Source of the DNA: Cafeteria roenbergensis
Taxonomy: Eukaryota; Sar; Bigyra; Bicosoecida; Cafeteriaceae
DNA length: 64,000 nt
Reading direction: 5' to 3'
Assembly (NCBI GenBank): GCA_008330645.1
Contig: VLTN01000009.1
Location: 558,001-622,000 of the forward strand
Below the pieces are notes generated by a model. The model searched no databases. It was not told where the DNA came from and saw nothing but the letters and a program-made list of their open reading frames with translations. Every line of letters begins with the position of its first letter. The first letter of the stretch is position 1. A program made the translations under genes and the position numbers. Positions 47,566 through 59,551 of this stretch are shown piece by piece.

Positions 47566-50247
47566 ATGGCCACGGCTGCTCATTCCATCTCCCCCAACTG
47601 GACCGTGGCGTTGGACGCCGCCTCCAGCCGGTGAGAGATGGCGGCGCCTCGCGCTCGGGCGCGGGCGAATTGCCGTCGCTCACGCCGCCCCGCCCCAGGC
47701 GCCCTCCCCCCCACGCCCCGCTGGGGGGGGGGGGGGCTCGGAACGGGCGCTCATGCGATCGCGGCCTATCTGCGCGTGACGAGCGCGAGCCAGCCGCGCG
47801 CGCTCCTGCGCTGGCGCCGCAATGGCGCCGAGACGCACTCGAGGATCCACCTCTCTCGCGCGCGCGCGCGTCGCGGCCATTGTGTCACGAGTCCCTCCTC
47901 GCTCCCGCGCGCCCGCGTGAGTCCGCAGCTGGTACTATGTGAACAACAGCACTCGCACGACCCAGTGGAACTGGCCCGACGACGTGCCCAAGCCGGAGAT
48001 CAACGTTGAGGACATCCAGTTCGCGAAGGACCCCACCTCGGGAAAGATCTACTACGCCGAGGGCACGTCGACCACGTGGGACGTGCCGACGGCTGTGGTA
48101 GCTGCCCACGTGGCGGGGCTGTCGGAGGCCTCGAGCCCCAAGGCCAGCAGCCCGGCGAGCCCCAGCCCCAAGGCCAAGGCCGCCGCAAGCGGAGCCGGCG
48201 GCCCCGCTGCCGCCCCAGCTGCCCCCGGCGCCCCAGCTGCCCCCGGCGCCCCAGCTGCCCCCGCGGCTCCCGGCGCGGGATCGACAGTGTTTGGCTTCAG
48301 CGACCAGATGAAGGCGGCGTGGATGGACGTGCTGCTCTCCGCCAAGGAGGAGGCCGAGCTCTACATTTCGAACCGGAACGCCAAGTTTAGCCGTCTGCAG
48401 CAGTTCAAGGTCAAGCAGGCAGAGCGCCGCGAGAAGGAGCAGGAGCGCAAGGCCGCCGAGGCCAAGGCAGAGGCCGCCGAGGCCGAGGAGGACAAGATCC
48501 TCCAGGAGCAGGAGGCCAAGCGCACCATGATGGACCTGCTCGAGGTGGAGGTGCCCCCGCCGCCAGCCGAGAGCAAGTCTATGGAAGAGTACGCCTCCTC
48601 CTACCTGCAGCTGAACCGCAAGGGCCTCTTCCGCTCCGCCACCACTGTGGACAAGCTGCTGACCTTCAAGAACAGCCTCATCTCCATGGCGCTGCACGAC
48701 TTCGGGGCGGCCTCCTCCGACCTCACTGCCACTGCCACGCAGATGTGGAAGAACGTGCTTGGCTTCATCGGCGAGCGGTCCAGCGGCAAGGACACTGACG
48801 GCCATGCCGAGAAGATCGTCAAGGTGGCGCTCCACGCCCCGGAAGGTGAGCGGCGCGCCGGGCGCAGCTGAGCGCTAACGACAGAATGACCGTGCCTTGC
48901 ATGCAGCCTGCTCGCAGCGCGTGCGAGCGGCCCAACGGCTGCCCCTTGCCACCACGCTCATGTGTGTCTCGGCTTCGAGCTCACGCCTTGCCGCTGCCTC
49001 CCGCAGAGCTTCGTGACGAAGTGTACGTGCAGCTGATCAAGGCAGCAACCGGCAACGACTCTCCCGCCTCTGAGCTGCGCGCTTGGGGCCTCATGGGCGT
49101 CGTGTCCGGCGCCTTCGCGCCGTCCACCACGCTGCGGCCCTACTTTGAGAGCTTCTGCTACAGCGCCATGACGTCCAACGCCCCCTCCGAGACCGGGGAG
49201 CCCGGCGTGCACGAGTTCGCCAGGTATGTCATCGGGCGCATCGCCAAGGTGGTGAAGCTTGGCCCGCGCCGCGAGGTGCCCACTGCGGCCGAGATCTCCG
49301 CCTGCGCGTCGCTGCTCCCCGTCGTGGTCCGCGTGGACCTTCTCGACGGCGGCTTTGAATTTGGCGCCGCAACCTCGTGGACCACGCCGCACGACCTCAA
49401 GGAGCAGATGTGTGATCTGATGGGCATCGCGGAGCCCAACCGGGAGTGCTTCGCCATCTACGAAATGACCCCCAAGCTGGAGGAGCGCTACCTGGAGCCG
49501 GACGAGCGCATCCTCGACCTGGTGTCGTACTGGCAGCGCCTGCACGACGAGACTGAGAAGAAGTCCTCTGACGGCGGCGTGAACAACACGTACAAGCTCG
49601 TCCTCAAGGTGCACCTCTACCACGATGTGGTGCCCGACCCAGCCACGCACAAGCCCGACGAGGCTGCGGAGAAGCTCATGTGGGTCCAGGCTTGCTACGA
49701 CGTCGTGTCAGAGCGCTACCCCGCCACCGCCGAGCACTGCCTGGAAGTGGCCACCCTGAACCGTCAGGCCGAGGCGCCGGGCATCCCGCCCACCGACAAG
49801 GACCTGGCGCGGTACTTCCCGGCCAAGCTCGCCACGGGCATCCAGCGCAAGGCCCTCATGGTGGAGTTCGCCGAGGGGATGAAGGCTCACGCTGACAAGA
49901 CGCCGTCCGAGTGCCGCGAGGCGGTCATGAAGATCGTGCGGTCGTGGCGCGTGTACGGCTCCACATTCTTCTACTGCACGTGCTCCATGTCGACCAGCCT
50001 CCCGGAGGAGGTGTTCCTCGCGGTGAACCCGCAGGGGATCCTGATCATCGACTTTGAGAACAAGAAGATGGTCTCGCAGTACTCCTACACAGAGATCCCC
50101 ACCTGGGGCCACTCGGGCACGAGCTTCGTGCTGCACGTGGGCAATCTGCTGAAGCAGTCAAAGCTCTACTTCAACACCGAAATGGGCGCGGAGATCAACC
50201 AGCTCGTGCGCGCCTACATCGCGCGCTCCATCTCCGTGTCTGCTTGA
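47566..50247 (+). CDS. WW-WW-MyTH4-FERM protein without a motor domain, three exons
   Basis: Exons 47566-47630, 47929-48845 and 49007-50247; introns of 298 and 161 bases start GTGAG; product 740 residues. The first intron interrupts WW1 and the phase-2 join rebuilds it (ISPNWTVALDAASSRWYYVN, then TTQWNWP). WW2 follows near residues 40-70 (GKIYYAEGTSTTWDVP). Next come an Ala/Pro/Gly linker with three 18-base repeats (48212-48265) and a charged coiled coil (ERREKEQERKAAEAKAEAAE). The MyTH4 domain spans about residues 210-390 (LLTFKNSLISMALHDF; LRDEVYVQLIKAATGN; AWGLMGVVSGAFAPS). A FERM domain runs to the C-terminus (VVVRVDLLDGG; YKLVLKVHLYHDVV; GILIIDFENKKMVSQYSYTE; KSKLYFNTEMG-like end). MyTH4-FERM modules bind microtubules, actin or cargo tails, normally at the end of myosins or plant kinesins; here the motor is replaced by WW domains. 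Confidence 0.91.
48212..48265. repeat. 18-bp tandem repeat, three units, encoding Ala-Pro-Gly linker
   Basis: GCCCCAGCTGCCCCCGGC is repeated head to tail in frame within the linker after WW2, giving APAAPG units. The third unit is imperfect. Confidence 0.8.
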
Positions 50248-50408
50248 GCCAGATACCGCTCTCTGGATGTGGTCGTGGCATGAACTCTGCTTGCCGCGCG
50301 AGGCGAGTTGCCGTGTGGCGAGTGAGTGCCGTGTGGGGCGGAAAGCGACCCCAAGCAAAGCTCTTGCCAGCGGCGCTGCGCGGCAGGCAATCACGCGCTT
50401 CGAGGCGG

Positions 50409-51145
50409 TCATTCGGACCCCGGCTCCTTAAGGCCAGTGAGCGCGCGCTCGATGTCATCCGCAATGCTCTCGGGCGACGTTGTGGGTGCATAGTGCTGGA
50501 CGACCTTGCCGTCCACAACCAGAACCTTGTGAAAGTTCCACTGCGGCCCCTTGAGGATGCTTGAGAGCCCGAAGCCCTCCGAAGGCTGCACTTCAAGCCA
50601 AGCCCATAGCGGGTGCTTGGCCTCCCCCCGCACGCTAATCTTCCCTAGCACAGGAAACGTGACGCCTTTGCTTGCAGCAAAGGCTTGGATGTCGTCGTTC
50701 CTGCGCTCACATGCGGGCGCGCGGTGTGGCACCGGAACGACTCGCCACGACAGTCGCCGGCATTGCCAAGGCGCGCGCCCGGGCTGCGGTGGCGTGCGAG
50801 GCGTGCCCTGCCTTGCTGAAAGGCGCGCCGCGGCCCCGGTTCAGCTCCTCACGTTCCGGGCTCTTGCCCAGCAAAGTCGTTGGCCGGAAATGCCACGACA
50901 CTGAAGCTCCGACCGCCGAAGCGCGCTTGCAGCTCTTGAAGGCCGCGGTAGTTCGAATCCGTGAGGCCACACTGACTTGCAACGTTCGTCAGCAGCAGCA
51001 CCCGATTGGCCTTGAACGCGGCCATGGCAACTGGCTCGCCGTCCGGCCCAGGAACCTCGAACGAGTGAACGCTCTCCTGAGCCCTCGCGCCTGACACCAC
51101 AGCCCTGCGGGGCGTGGACACAGCAGCGGCTACTACAGGCACCAT
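50409..51145 (-). CDS. Glutathione peroxidase-like protein (Cys type), two exons
   Basis: Exon 1 is 51145-50853 and exon 2 is 50700-50409; the 152-base intron (GTGAGG to GCGCAG) joins in phase 2 to give GQEPGTNDDIQAFA. The product has 194 residues from the first ATG; the Ala/Val/Arg-rich N-terminus (MVPVVAAAVSTPRRAVVSGA) may target an organelle. The peroxidatic residue is Cys59 in NVASQCGLTDSNY, a cysteine rather than selenocysteine. The Trp-Asn of the catalytic tetrad are at 152-153 (GPQWNFHK). The usual FPCNQFGGQEPG is FPANDFAGQEPG here, so the resolving-loop Cys is Ala88 and the tetrad Gln is Asp90. The C-terminus APTTSPESIADDIERAL is typical. It probably reduces lipid or hydrogen peroxide, but the thioredoxin-recycling Cys is absent, so the reductant is uncertain. 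Confidence 0.93.
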
Positions 51146-51709
51146 TCCGGCCAGGGCCCCTGCGGTGCGCAAGGGCACACAGGGCCAATTCGCGCAAGGT
51201 GGCTCCCCAGCTGCGCGACCCTAGCACGCGTGGCGCGCCGCGGAGAACCTCACCCACTCCGAGGTTGGGGCCATGGACGAGGTTCGCGATGGCACATGCT
51301 CCAATGATGGCTCGAGCCCTGAGGGCGGCGCCTCGCCTGCGGTAGGGCCAGAAGACGGAGGGGAAACCATCTCGCAGGTTGGGTCATTGTTGGTGGCTGC
51401 CGAGCTTGCGGGTGCACTCCGGACGCCACGCCCGTGAGCAGAACGGCAGGTATTGCAAAGCTGCGCGCTTACTGAGACAAAGGGCGGGCCAGGGCCATCT
51501 GTAGGCGTTTCGCGGCGCGCGAGTGTGTCGGGCGGCTGGCTGCCGCGACGAAAAGGCCTGTCGCAAAGAAACGACTCTACTTGAAGCTTTGCTGCGGCAT
51601 CATGAACCCGACAGCAGACACCTGCGCTCCCACAGCCACAGCGGTTGCCCAGGGCGCGCCATCGACTCCGAAGCAGCGGCCTAGGCCCTGCCACTGGACC
51701 CCCTGCCAC
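51146..51709. other. Divergent region, GPx and TmcB-like copy 1
   Basis: 564 bases between outward-facing start codons. Promoters expected; no element or extra exon recognised. It is not duplicated in front of copy 2. Confidence 0.4.
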
Positions 51710-54700
51710 ATGGCCGCCACCATGGAGGAGCAGTCGCCGCTGCTGGAACGCATCGGCAACGTGCTCCTCAACGGGCTGTTCGGCCTCGGCCTCATCGCGC
51801 GCGACCAGAAGGGCAAGGCTTCCGGCCTTCGGCAAGGCTCCACGTCCTTTGGCGCGCTCAGTTTCGTCCTAGCCACGGTCATCGAGGCGGGGCAGATGCT
51901 GGCGTTCCCCTTCTCGGCCTCGCAAACGGTTTGGCGTGACACCGTGATTGGCAACGCGGCAGGACCGGTGCTGACAGTGGTCATGCCGGCGTCCTTGGAC
52001 GTGTGGTTCGGCCCCATGGCCTACCGCGTGAGATGGACAGTGCAGGGCCGAGCTGGGGTGCCTGGCGCGTGGGTGGCTCAAGCGCGGGCGCGCGATGTTG
52101 CAGCATTCGAGACGCCTGGTTGATCCGGGTGCGACAGGCTCTCGTCGCCACGAAGAACCGGGTGAAAGCCTCTGCGTGAAGCCCCAGCACGAGCCGGCTT
52201 CGACGCCGCGCACTGCCGCTCGAAGTGACCAGCCGGAACCGGCAGCGCATGCCGGCAGCAGGTCCGTGGCCCCGCAGCATGGCCGCGCCGCGCAGCGATT
52301 CGACCTTGCCTGCGGCACCGCTGGCTCCTGCTCCATCTCTGCGATTGACGTGGGCCAATGACTGACGCGCAGGTGATGTTCTTCCTCGGGATCGCGTGGG
52401 TTCTCATCTTCATCAGCCTCTCCGTCTCCATCGCGGTGGCGTTCATCAGGGAGAAGAAGCAGTCCGAGTTCGCCCTCAGGCTCTTCCGCGGCGTTGCCGT
52501 CCTCTCAACCACGGTGCTGTTCCTGCCCGTGTCGTCCCTGCTCTTCCGCTCGTACTCGTGCAGCGCCGGGTCCGACATCAGCGGGTCGACCGATGACTGG
52601 CTCGGCGCGGGAATCCCCTGCGACAACGTGTGGCGCATGATCTGCCTGGGCGTGGTGGCCGTGCTCCTGGTGCTCTTCTTCATCTTGGCCATGTTCGTGG
52701 CCGCCACCTTTGTCGACAGGCACCCGGGCAGCCTCCGATGGGCCGCCAAGAGCCACGGTCGCGTGGCCATCGCCCTGCTTGTCGCCAAGGTCATCCTCAC
52801 GGCCATCTACAACGTCAGCCCGGCAGCGGCGCGCAGCCTGGGCACGTGCATTGCATTGATCATCACGGCGCTGGGGTGGCTTGTGGCGCTGTACCGCGAG
52901 CTGCCAATGCTCCGGCCCGTGGCCAACGCGCTGCGCGCGGGGAGCGCGACGGCGTTCTTGTGGGCGAACGTGGCATTGCTTGTCGCCATGATGATGCCGG
53001 GCCACGACGTTTCGGTCATGGCCGTGATGACGTTGGTGGGCATCCCCGTCGCGGCGCTCGCTGGGGGCATGCTGGTCCTCACGGAGGCGCGCCGGGTCGT
53101 GAGCGGCAAACTGTCCGACTGCGTCAGCGTGTCGCACATCGTGCTGTGGGCCAGCGCACGGGTGCAGGAGGCGGAGCAGATCCAGCACAAGGCCGAGGGC
53201 ACTCCCGTCGCCATCGCCATCGACCGGCTCGCGTCGGCCTTCAGCCTCAAGTACATCGAGCAGACGGAAAACTACACTGACGACTCCCTCGAAGCGGACG
53301 AGGCTCGCATGTTCGGCAGCGCTCGCCATCGAGGCGGGCCCGGGCCGTGGCAAGCCGCAGCGGCGTCGGTGGGGGGTGCCCCGCCGCTGGGCGCGCGCTC
53401 TGACTCGGAGGGCCCGCCTCGTCCTCCTGGCCCGCGACCGCTGGCGCGCACTGAGAGCGAGAGCTCGATGGTCCCTCACGGCGAGGCGGCCGCGAGCTCG
53501 AAGCCCCCTGCGCCGCGGCATGGGACGCGCAGGCGGTCCGTGGTGGTCAAGGGCAAGCACGGGTTGCACGCTGTCGACCAAGCAGCTGGAGTGTCAGGAG
53601 CCGGGGGACATGGACCGGTCAGCGGCCTGGATGCCGGCATGCCCATCGACAGCGACGCCGAGGCCACCGCCCGCCGCAGGCTGAGCCTCCTCGCCGCCGC
53701 AGAGGAGGCCTACCGCACCGCCATGAAGAGCGAGGCCTCCGGACTCGCCCTCGTCGCCGCGGCCAAGTTCTACGAGGCCTTCTCCCCTCACAAACAGCAG
53801 GAGGTCGACTGCATCGGCAAGCTCAAGGCCATGCAGCCCGCGCCCGACCTGGCCTTCGTCGTCTTCGTCCGCGGCATCGAGCTCAGCGATTCGTCTGCTG
53901 GTGATGGGAGGCTCGCCGCCATCGACCGCGTGATGTTCGAGCAGATGGCCGACGAGACGCGGGCGCTGCGTGCCACCGCGCTGCGCTCCATGGTGGAGCT
54001 GTGGGCGCACCTGGAGCAGAAGCGGCCCGACCTCTGGCAGGTGCTGCAGACGGGCGCGCGCCTGGACGCGGACATCGTGCGGTGCGACTTCCTCTTCAGC
54101 CGCATGCTCCGCCTCAACCCCGAGTCCACGACGATCCTCCGCGCGTACAGCGGCTTCCTGTCCGGCCTGGGCTTCGACCCCGTGCGCGGCATGGAGCTCC
54201 GCAACCGCGCCGACCGCATCGACGAGGTGGCCTCCCGCCAGCGCGTGAGCAAGGTCGCGAGCGTGAGCCTCTTCTCGTACGGCGCCTCCCTCAAGGGCAA
54301 CCGCCAGCTCCAGCTCGCCCTCACGGACGCCAGCTCGCCCGTGGTCACCATCTCCACCAGCTCCAGCAACCGTGGCGAGATCGTGGCCGTCACGCCGGCG
54401 GCCGCCAAGCTGCTCCTCGCCACCCGCGCTGCCTCGCTCATCGGGCAGAACATCTCCACCATCGTGCCGCCGCCCTTCCAGGACTTCCACCAGCACATGC
54501 TCGACGGCTTCGGTCGCTCCGTCACGTCGGAGTCGTCCATCGTGGGCCACGAGCTGATGCTGCCCGTTGCCAGGCGCGACGGCACCATCATCGCGTGCAA
54601 TTTGACGTTTGACGAGTCGCCGCCGGACGCTGCCACCATGCAGCCGCGCCTGGCCGCGGTGCTGCACCCGGTGCCGAGCGCGCACGACCTGGTGCTCTTC

Positions 54701-57700
54701 GTGGGGGAGGCAGACGGCTTCCGCATCGCCTCGGCCTCGCGCGGCGCCCTGACGCTCTTGGGCATCGACGCAGAAGTGCTCAAGGACAGGCACACTCCCT
54801 TGACGTCCTTCCTGCCGTCGTTGTCGCCGTCGTTCGTGCCGTTCATGACTCGCTCCTCCGGACGGGAGGAGCTGCGAACTCTCCGCGACGCCGCCAGCCT
54901 TGCCGAGTCGGGCTCGAGCTCCACAGCCGCCACTCCCGGGCCAAGCGTGCGGCGCCCCGCCCGAGGAGCTGGCATCGGATCCGGGAGCTCGCTGATGGCG
55001 CAGGTGAAGCCCGACAAGCGGGGCATCGCCAGGGTGCGAGTGGCGCCGATGCTGTCGCTCAAGGAGACGGGCCTGGTGCCGCTGGAGTTCCAGGGAGCGC
55101 CGTGCGCGACGGTTCTCGCCGGGTCGGTGCAGTGCATGCGGATGATGGGCAGCGAGGTGTTCTTGCTTCGGTTCGTGCCGACGCGGCTGGTGATCCCTGC
55201 GGGGGTGCCGCTGGACGGGAGCGAGGCAGAGCTCGTGATGGAGGACTCGCCCGAGGCGGGCTCGCGACCGTCGATGGCGCTGGGTGTGAGAACCAATATC
55301 GACAGCACACAACGTGCTGGGCCACCTCGTGAGGTCGAGTTTGCAACGTCGAAGTCACCTGACAGCCAAAGCGTTGATTCCGCAGACGTTGTCCTCAGCC
55401 AAGCCGGCATCGGCGAAGACGGGGCGGACGGCACTCCCCGCGCGAACCTGCTTCTTCCCGTGCCCCAAGCAGATGACCTGGCCCGCACAGCCAGTGGACG
55501 AGGCCAGGCTGGCGAGGGCCCGCAAGCGGCAGAGCAGGACGCCAAGCTGCTGCCCAGCCCCGACCTGCCGGCTGAGGGCGCGAACGACGCAAGCATGACG
55601 GAGCTGCTCCGGCCCGCAGCCGACTCGACGCGGCCCAAGGCGAAGTCCGAGTCGGCAGGGCCGCAAAGCTCGGAGACGGCAGCCTTGGTCAAGGGGGCCG
55701 ACGAAGGCGCCGACGGAGGGTTGAGCCAGACAGTGGTGACAGCATCCGACCGCGGCGCAGCGGTCGTGCAAGTGCAAGAGAAGCCCACCCGACCGCTGAA
55801 AGGGGCTCTTAAGCTGGCTAGCCCGCCGCATGAGGACCACTCGCATCCGTCCGCTGTCCTGCCTGAGCAAGGTGCTGCCTTGGGTGAAACCAAGGCGACG
55901 ACCAGCATTTTCGCTGGGGGCGCTTCGTCTGCTGGAGAGTCGTCGGCCGGAGGCGCTGCCCAGGTGGGCGGGCTGCTCCGAGCCGTTCTGCGCCGCAACG
56001 ACGGCCGCGAAGGGGAGACGAACCGCATCCGGCTAGTGCTGCTGCTCTCGGCGGCCTGCGTGATATTGGCGTCAGTTGGAACGGCAGTATGGATTGACCA
56101 GTCGCGGGTTACCATGGAGGGGAGGTCTGAAGGGTTGCGCCTGTCGACGGTGCGGATGCATGCGTTCCACGAGGCTTGGACCGCTGCAGTCGCCATCTTC
56201 ACAAACGTGTCCGGTGCCTCGGACATTTCGCTTGGTCCAGTCGACTCCATTCATCAAGACTTCAAGGCCGCAGCCGACCGAATGCATTGGGCTTCCAAGA
56301 TGCTGCATGATGCTGCGGAGAGAGCAGGGCCGAGTGGAGCACAGTATGACCTGAACCATACGTTTGAAATGGTTGAGCCAAGCCCCGACACGTTGACAGA
56401 ACCTGTGGTCAAGCAGAGAACCATTGGAGATGCTGAAACGTTCATGTACGGAGTAACGGGCGTCCTGAAGTCGCTCCCACCATCGCAGTGGATGTCGCCG
56501 CCAGGAGTCCAAGCATTCGCAACGATGCAAGCCAACGAAATCGGGTTCCGCGCAGCTGTGGAGCGAAGCCTCGGGCATCGAGAGCACGACTTCGCCCTGC
56601 TCCTCCCTGCCATGGCCGAGCAGATCATCTACGCTGGGACGGCCTTTCTCGTCGGCGTCATCCTCACCAGCCTTGTCGCCATCACTGTTGCCGTAACATC
56701 GCTCTGGCGGCGGTCCATCAACACAATGCAGCTCTTCCTCACCTTCCCTGCGGAGGTGTCCGGGTCGCTCCGGCAGCTCGCATCGATCCAGCTAGAGGCC
56801 GCAGACGCAGACGGCACGGCGGGCATGGACGGCGACGAGGACGATGACGAGCCCGCGGCTCCCCGCTTCATGGCGGACGGCCCGCTGGTGACCGAAGGGG
56901 AGACCCGATCGGGACGCTTCGGGGTCGAGGATGAGTCTGAGACTCGGTCCGGAGTGCTTTCACGGGGCCTGTCACGCACTGGCAGCAGACGGGGAATCGG
57001 TACACCGCGCCAGTCCGCAGCTGGGGGTGGCAAAGACGACGAGCCAGGCGAGACCGACGAGGCGATGCGCAACCAGGTCATCAACGAGGCGGACGCAACC
57101 GCCAGATGGGAGGCTGCGCTGCAGGCCCTCAAGTCGCTGCGGCGCAGCCGTGGCCGTCGTTCAGGCTCCCCGCTGTTCCGGGACCGGCAGTTCAACGTGT
57201 CGAACGGGTTCGTCGTCTCTTCGCTGCTGTGGCTGTTGCTGCCGGTGGTGATGATCGGCATTTGGCTGGGCACGGTGGTTCTGGTCAGCGTGGCGTCGTA
57301 CGACCGGTCCAGTGGCCAAGCCAACCGGATTCTGCAAACCTCCCACGTGGCACTGCACACGGACGAGATCGAGTCGTACCTGATGCTTGCGGCGGCAAAC
57401 CAAACCAAGCTCGTGGAGCTCCTTCACTTGCCAAACTGGCAGCAAACCATGCTGGCTGATGCCGCCGGTGCTGAGGAGAACCTCAGCCTAGAGTCGCAGA
57501 TCCTCATCTTTGGCGGCTATTCGTGCTCCGCCATTGACATCTGTGAGCTTCTCGAACCGTTGCGTGAAGGCGACACTGTGATCGCGCCGGTGTCTGCTGC
57601 GCTGTTCTTGACAGATGCCTGCCTCGGCGCCTTGTCAGCGACCAAAGCAGATTGCAGGTCCGTTGGGGGCGGGGTCCTTGGGCAAGGCTTGCTGGCTGCT

Positions 57701-58222
57701 GTGGCGCACATCACCGGCTTGGCTCGTCAGTTTCTGGTCTCCTACACCATCTCGAACCGGACCGTACCGACTGCACTGGAGTTGAGCCGGATTCGCGAAC
57801 TGACTGACATGACCTATCCGCACGCGCGGTCGGCGTTCCATCGGGCCTCGTACGACCTCATCGACAGCACGCTGGCCGTGCTCATCGACGGCCAGAACAT
57901 TGCCCTCACCGTGACGTGGGTCTTCGCTCTCGTCTACATGGGCGTCACGGCCATCTGGCTGAGCTCGCAGGTCACGCAGCTGGCGTGGCCGCTTCGCACT
58001 GCCCGCCGGCTGGTGCGGTTCCTTCCGGCAGACCTGATTCTGGCCGTGCCGAACCTGCGGCACGGACTCCGCGAAGTAGCGTCTGGGGTCAGGGTCACCT
58101 CGCAGAAGCGCGAGTGGTGCAAGTGGAAGTGTTGCACGAAGCCATCGAGGCGGGTGGCCATTGCGAGCAGCCCGTCGGCTTCCAAGCCTGCGCGCATTGC
58201 AGGTGGACAGGTACGCTCGTGA
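51710..58222 (+). CDS. TmcB-like multi-pass membrane protein with PAS domain, copy 1
   Basis: Exon 1 is 51710-52027 and exon 2 is 52373-58222; the 345-base intron (GTGAGA to GCGCAG) joins in phase 0, giving 2,055 residues. A second ATG at 51722 sits in a perfect GCCGCCACCATGG context and may be the main start. Residues ~40-350 hold about eight hydrophobic spans (VMFFLGIAWVLIFISLSVSI; MICLGVVAVLLVLFFILAMF; and others). A helical TPR-like block follows (AAAKFYEAFSPHKQQEVDC, then LFSRMLRLNPESTTILRAYS). A PAS domain is near residues 770-850 (EIVAVTPAAAKLLLATRAAS, then IGQNISTIVPPPFQDFHQHM). The C-terminal third has four more membrane spans (WLLLPVVMIGIWLGTVVLVS and others) around acidic linkers. 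This order is that of Dictyostelium Tiny macrocysts B and its many algal and protist relatives, thought to be sensory or adhesion-linked. Ligand and output are unknown. A GTACGC near the stop could be another donor. Confidence 0.85.
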
Positions 58223-59551
58223 TCCACTTGGCTTCGCGAGCCCTGTTGCGCAGCCATGAATTTGTGGCTCGGACTGAAGACTGTCTGCGGCGAGGGCTTC
58301 TCAGACCCGCCTTCGTAGCACAAAGGAAGAAGCACCCGGCAACGGGCCAGCCAACGCCCCCCGGCATCAACGGTGCGATGGTTTGGGCCCTCCTACTGTC
58401 GTGGCCAGTGTACCGATGGCGCTGCCTGCACAGGGGCGCGCCGGGCATTCCTTGTATGAAGTGAAACCGATAGGTACACGTTTTCTGAAATCAAGGGAGC
58501 TGGTCGTGTTAAGGTCGCTCCGAATTAGGCGCGGCAAATGGCCAAGCCAGGCCAGAAAAAAGTTCTGTCCAAGCCAGTGTGAACACTCGAAGCGCCCTCA
58601 TTCTGACACAACCAACCAAACCATGCGAATTCGCTCAAACAAAAGGAGGGGGGCACCTCTTGCCCATCTGAGCGTCCGCAGGCAAAGGCCGCAGCCGCTG
58701 GGGCGCGTGCCGCCGCCGGCCAGCCCACAGCTTTCCGACTTCGAAAAGCTGCACGTGATGCACGTTCACAGTCGCGGCGTTTTCACATTGAACCAGCAAA
58801 CCCCCCTCGTTGAGAACTGACGATACAGCACAACGCCTCAAGGCAGACTAGGAGTTTTCGTCCGATGCTCAGTCAAGAGCCGTGCCATTCGTGCTGCGCG
58901 TGGAGCTGCCAAGAGCTTGCAAGCAGTCTCCCGCACAACCTGCACCACCTGGCGACAGCTGCGGGATAGCTTAGCCTAGAAGCGCCCCATGGCGCCAATC
59001 CCAGTGCCTCCAAGCTTGTTCCAAAATCGAAATCAAGCGACTCTTGAATCAGAAGCGTCGGCGTGGGGATTGTGAGAAAACCTGCATCGGCCTGCCCCTT
59101 CGTGGCCATTTGCGATGCTTGTCGGCACCCCCCCCCCTCCCCCTCCAAGGCCTGAGCGCAGCTTGCGCTGGTGCCCACCCCATCGGCTGTGTGGCTCCAC
59201 ACGGAAGACTTGCCCTCGCGGGAGACTCGTTCAGTGCGCGCTGTCGACGATTCCATCGGCGAGCACAGGTGCGCGCGGACAGCAGCCTCAGCAAGCGGCG
59301 CAAACACCAGGCAGCCTCCCGGAAGCCCGAGCTCAATGGTCTGCAGGCCAGCTCAGAAGCTTCGCGGCTCCTTCGCGTGCAGGGTAACCAGCTCCGGACA
59401 CAGTCGCGCGGAAGTCGCAATCACCAAAAACTCAGCCATGCACAACGCGAGCAGCTGACCGCAACGCGAGCCATCAGGAATCATCAAGCACTCCCCAGCA
59501 AGCGGGCACCGGACCCCCCGCAACCAGCAAGGGCGGCGGGCAGTAAAACGA
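58223..59551. other. Intergenic region between the two TmcB-like genes
   Basis: 1.3 kb with a C-rich run at about 59128-59148 and ordinary mixed sequence. I see no conserved frame, RNA gene, or repeat flanking the duplication. It should hold the copy 1 3' UTR and the copy 2 promoter, and shows no resemblance to the region in front of copy 1. Confidence 0.45.

Noticed and set aside
50945-50970. tRNA B-box-like string GTTCGAATCC
   Set aside because: It lies inside glutathione peroxidase exon 1 on the opposite strand (coding for the SNYRG region), with no A box or acceptor stem.
53788-56250. 820-residue minus-strand frame within TmcB-like copy 1 (and a similar one in copy 2, 61480-63999)
   Set aside because: It is antisense to a well-supported multi-domain protein. 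The frames persist because third positions are GC-rich, and their conservation follows from the duplication.
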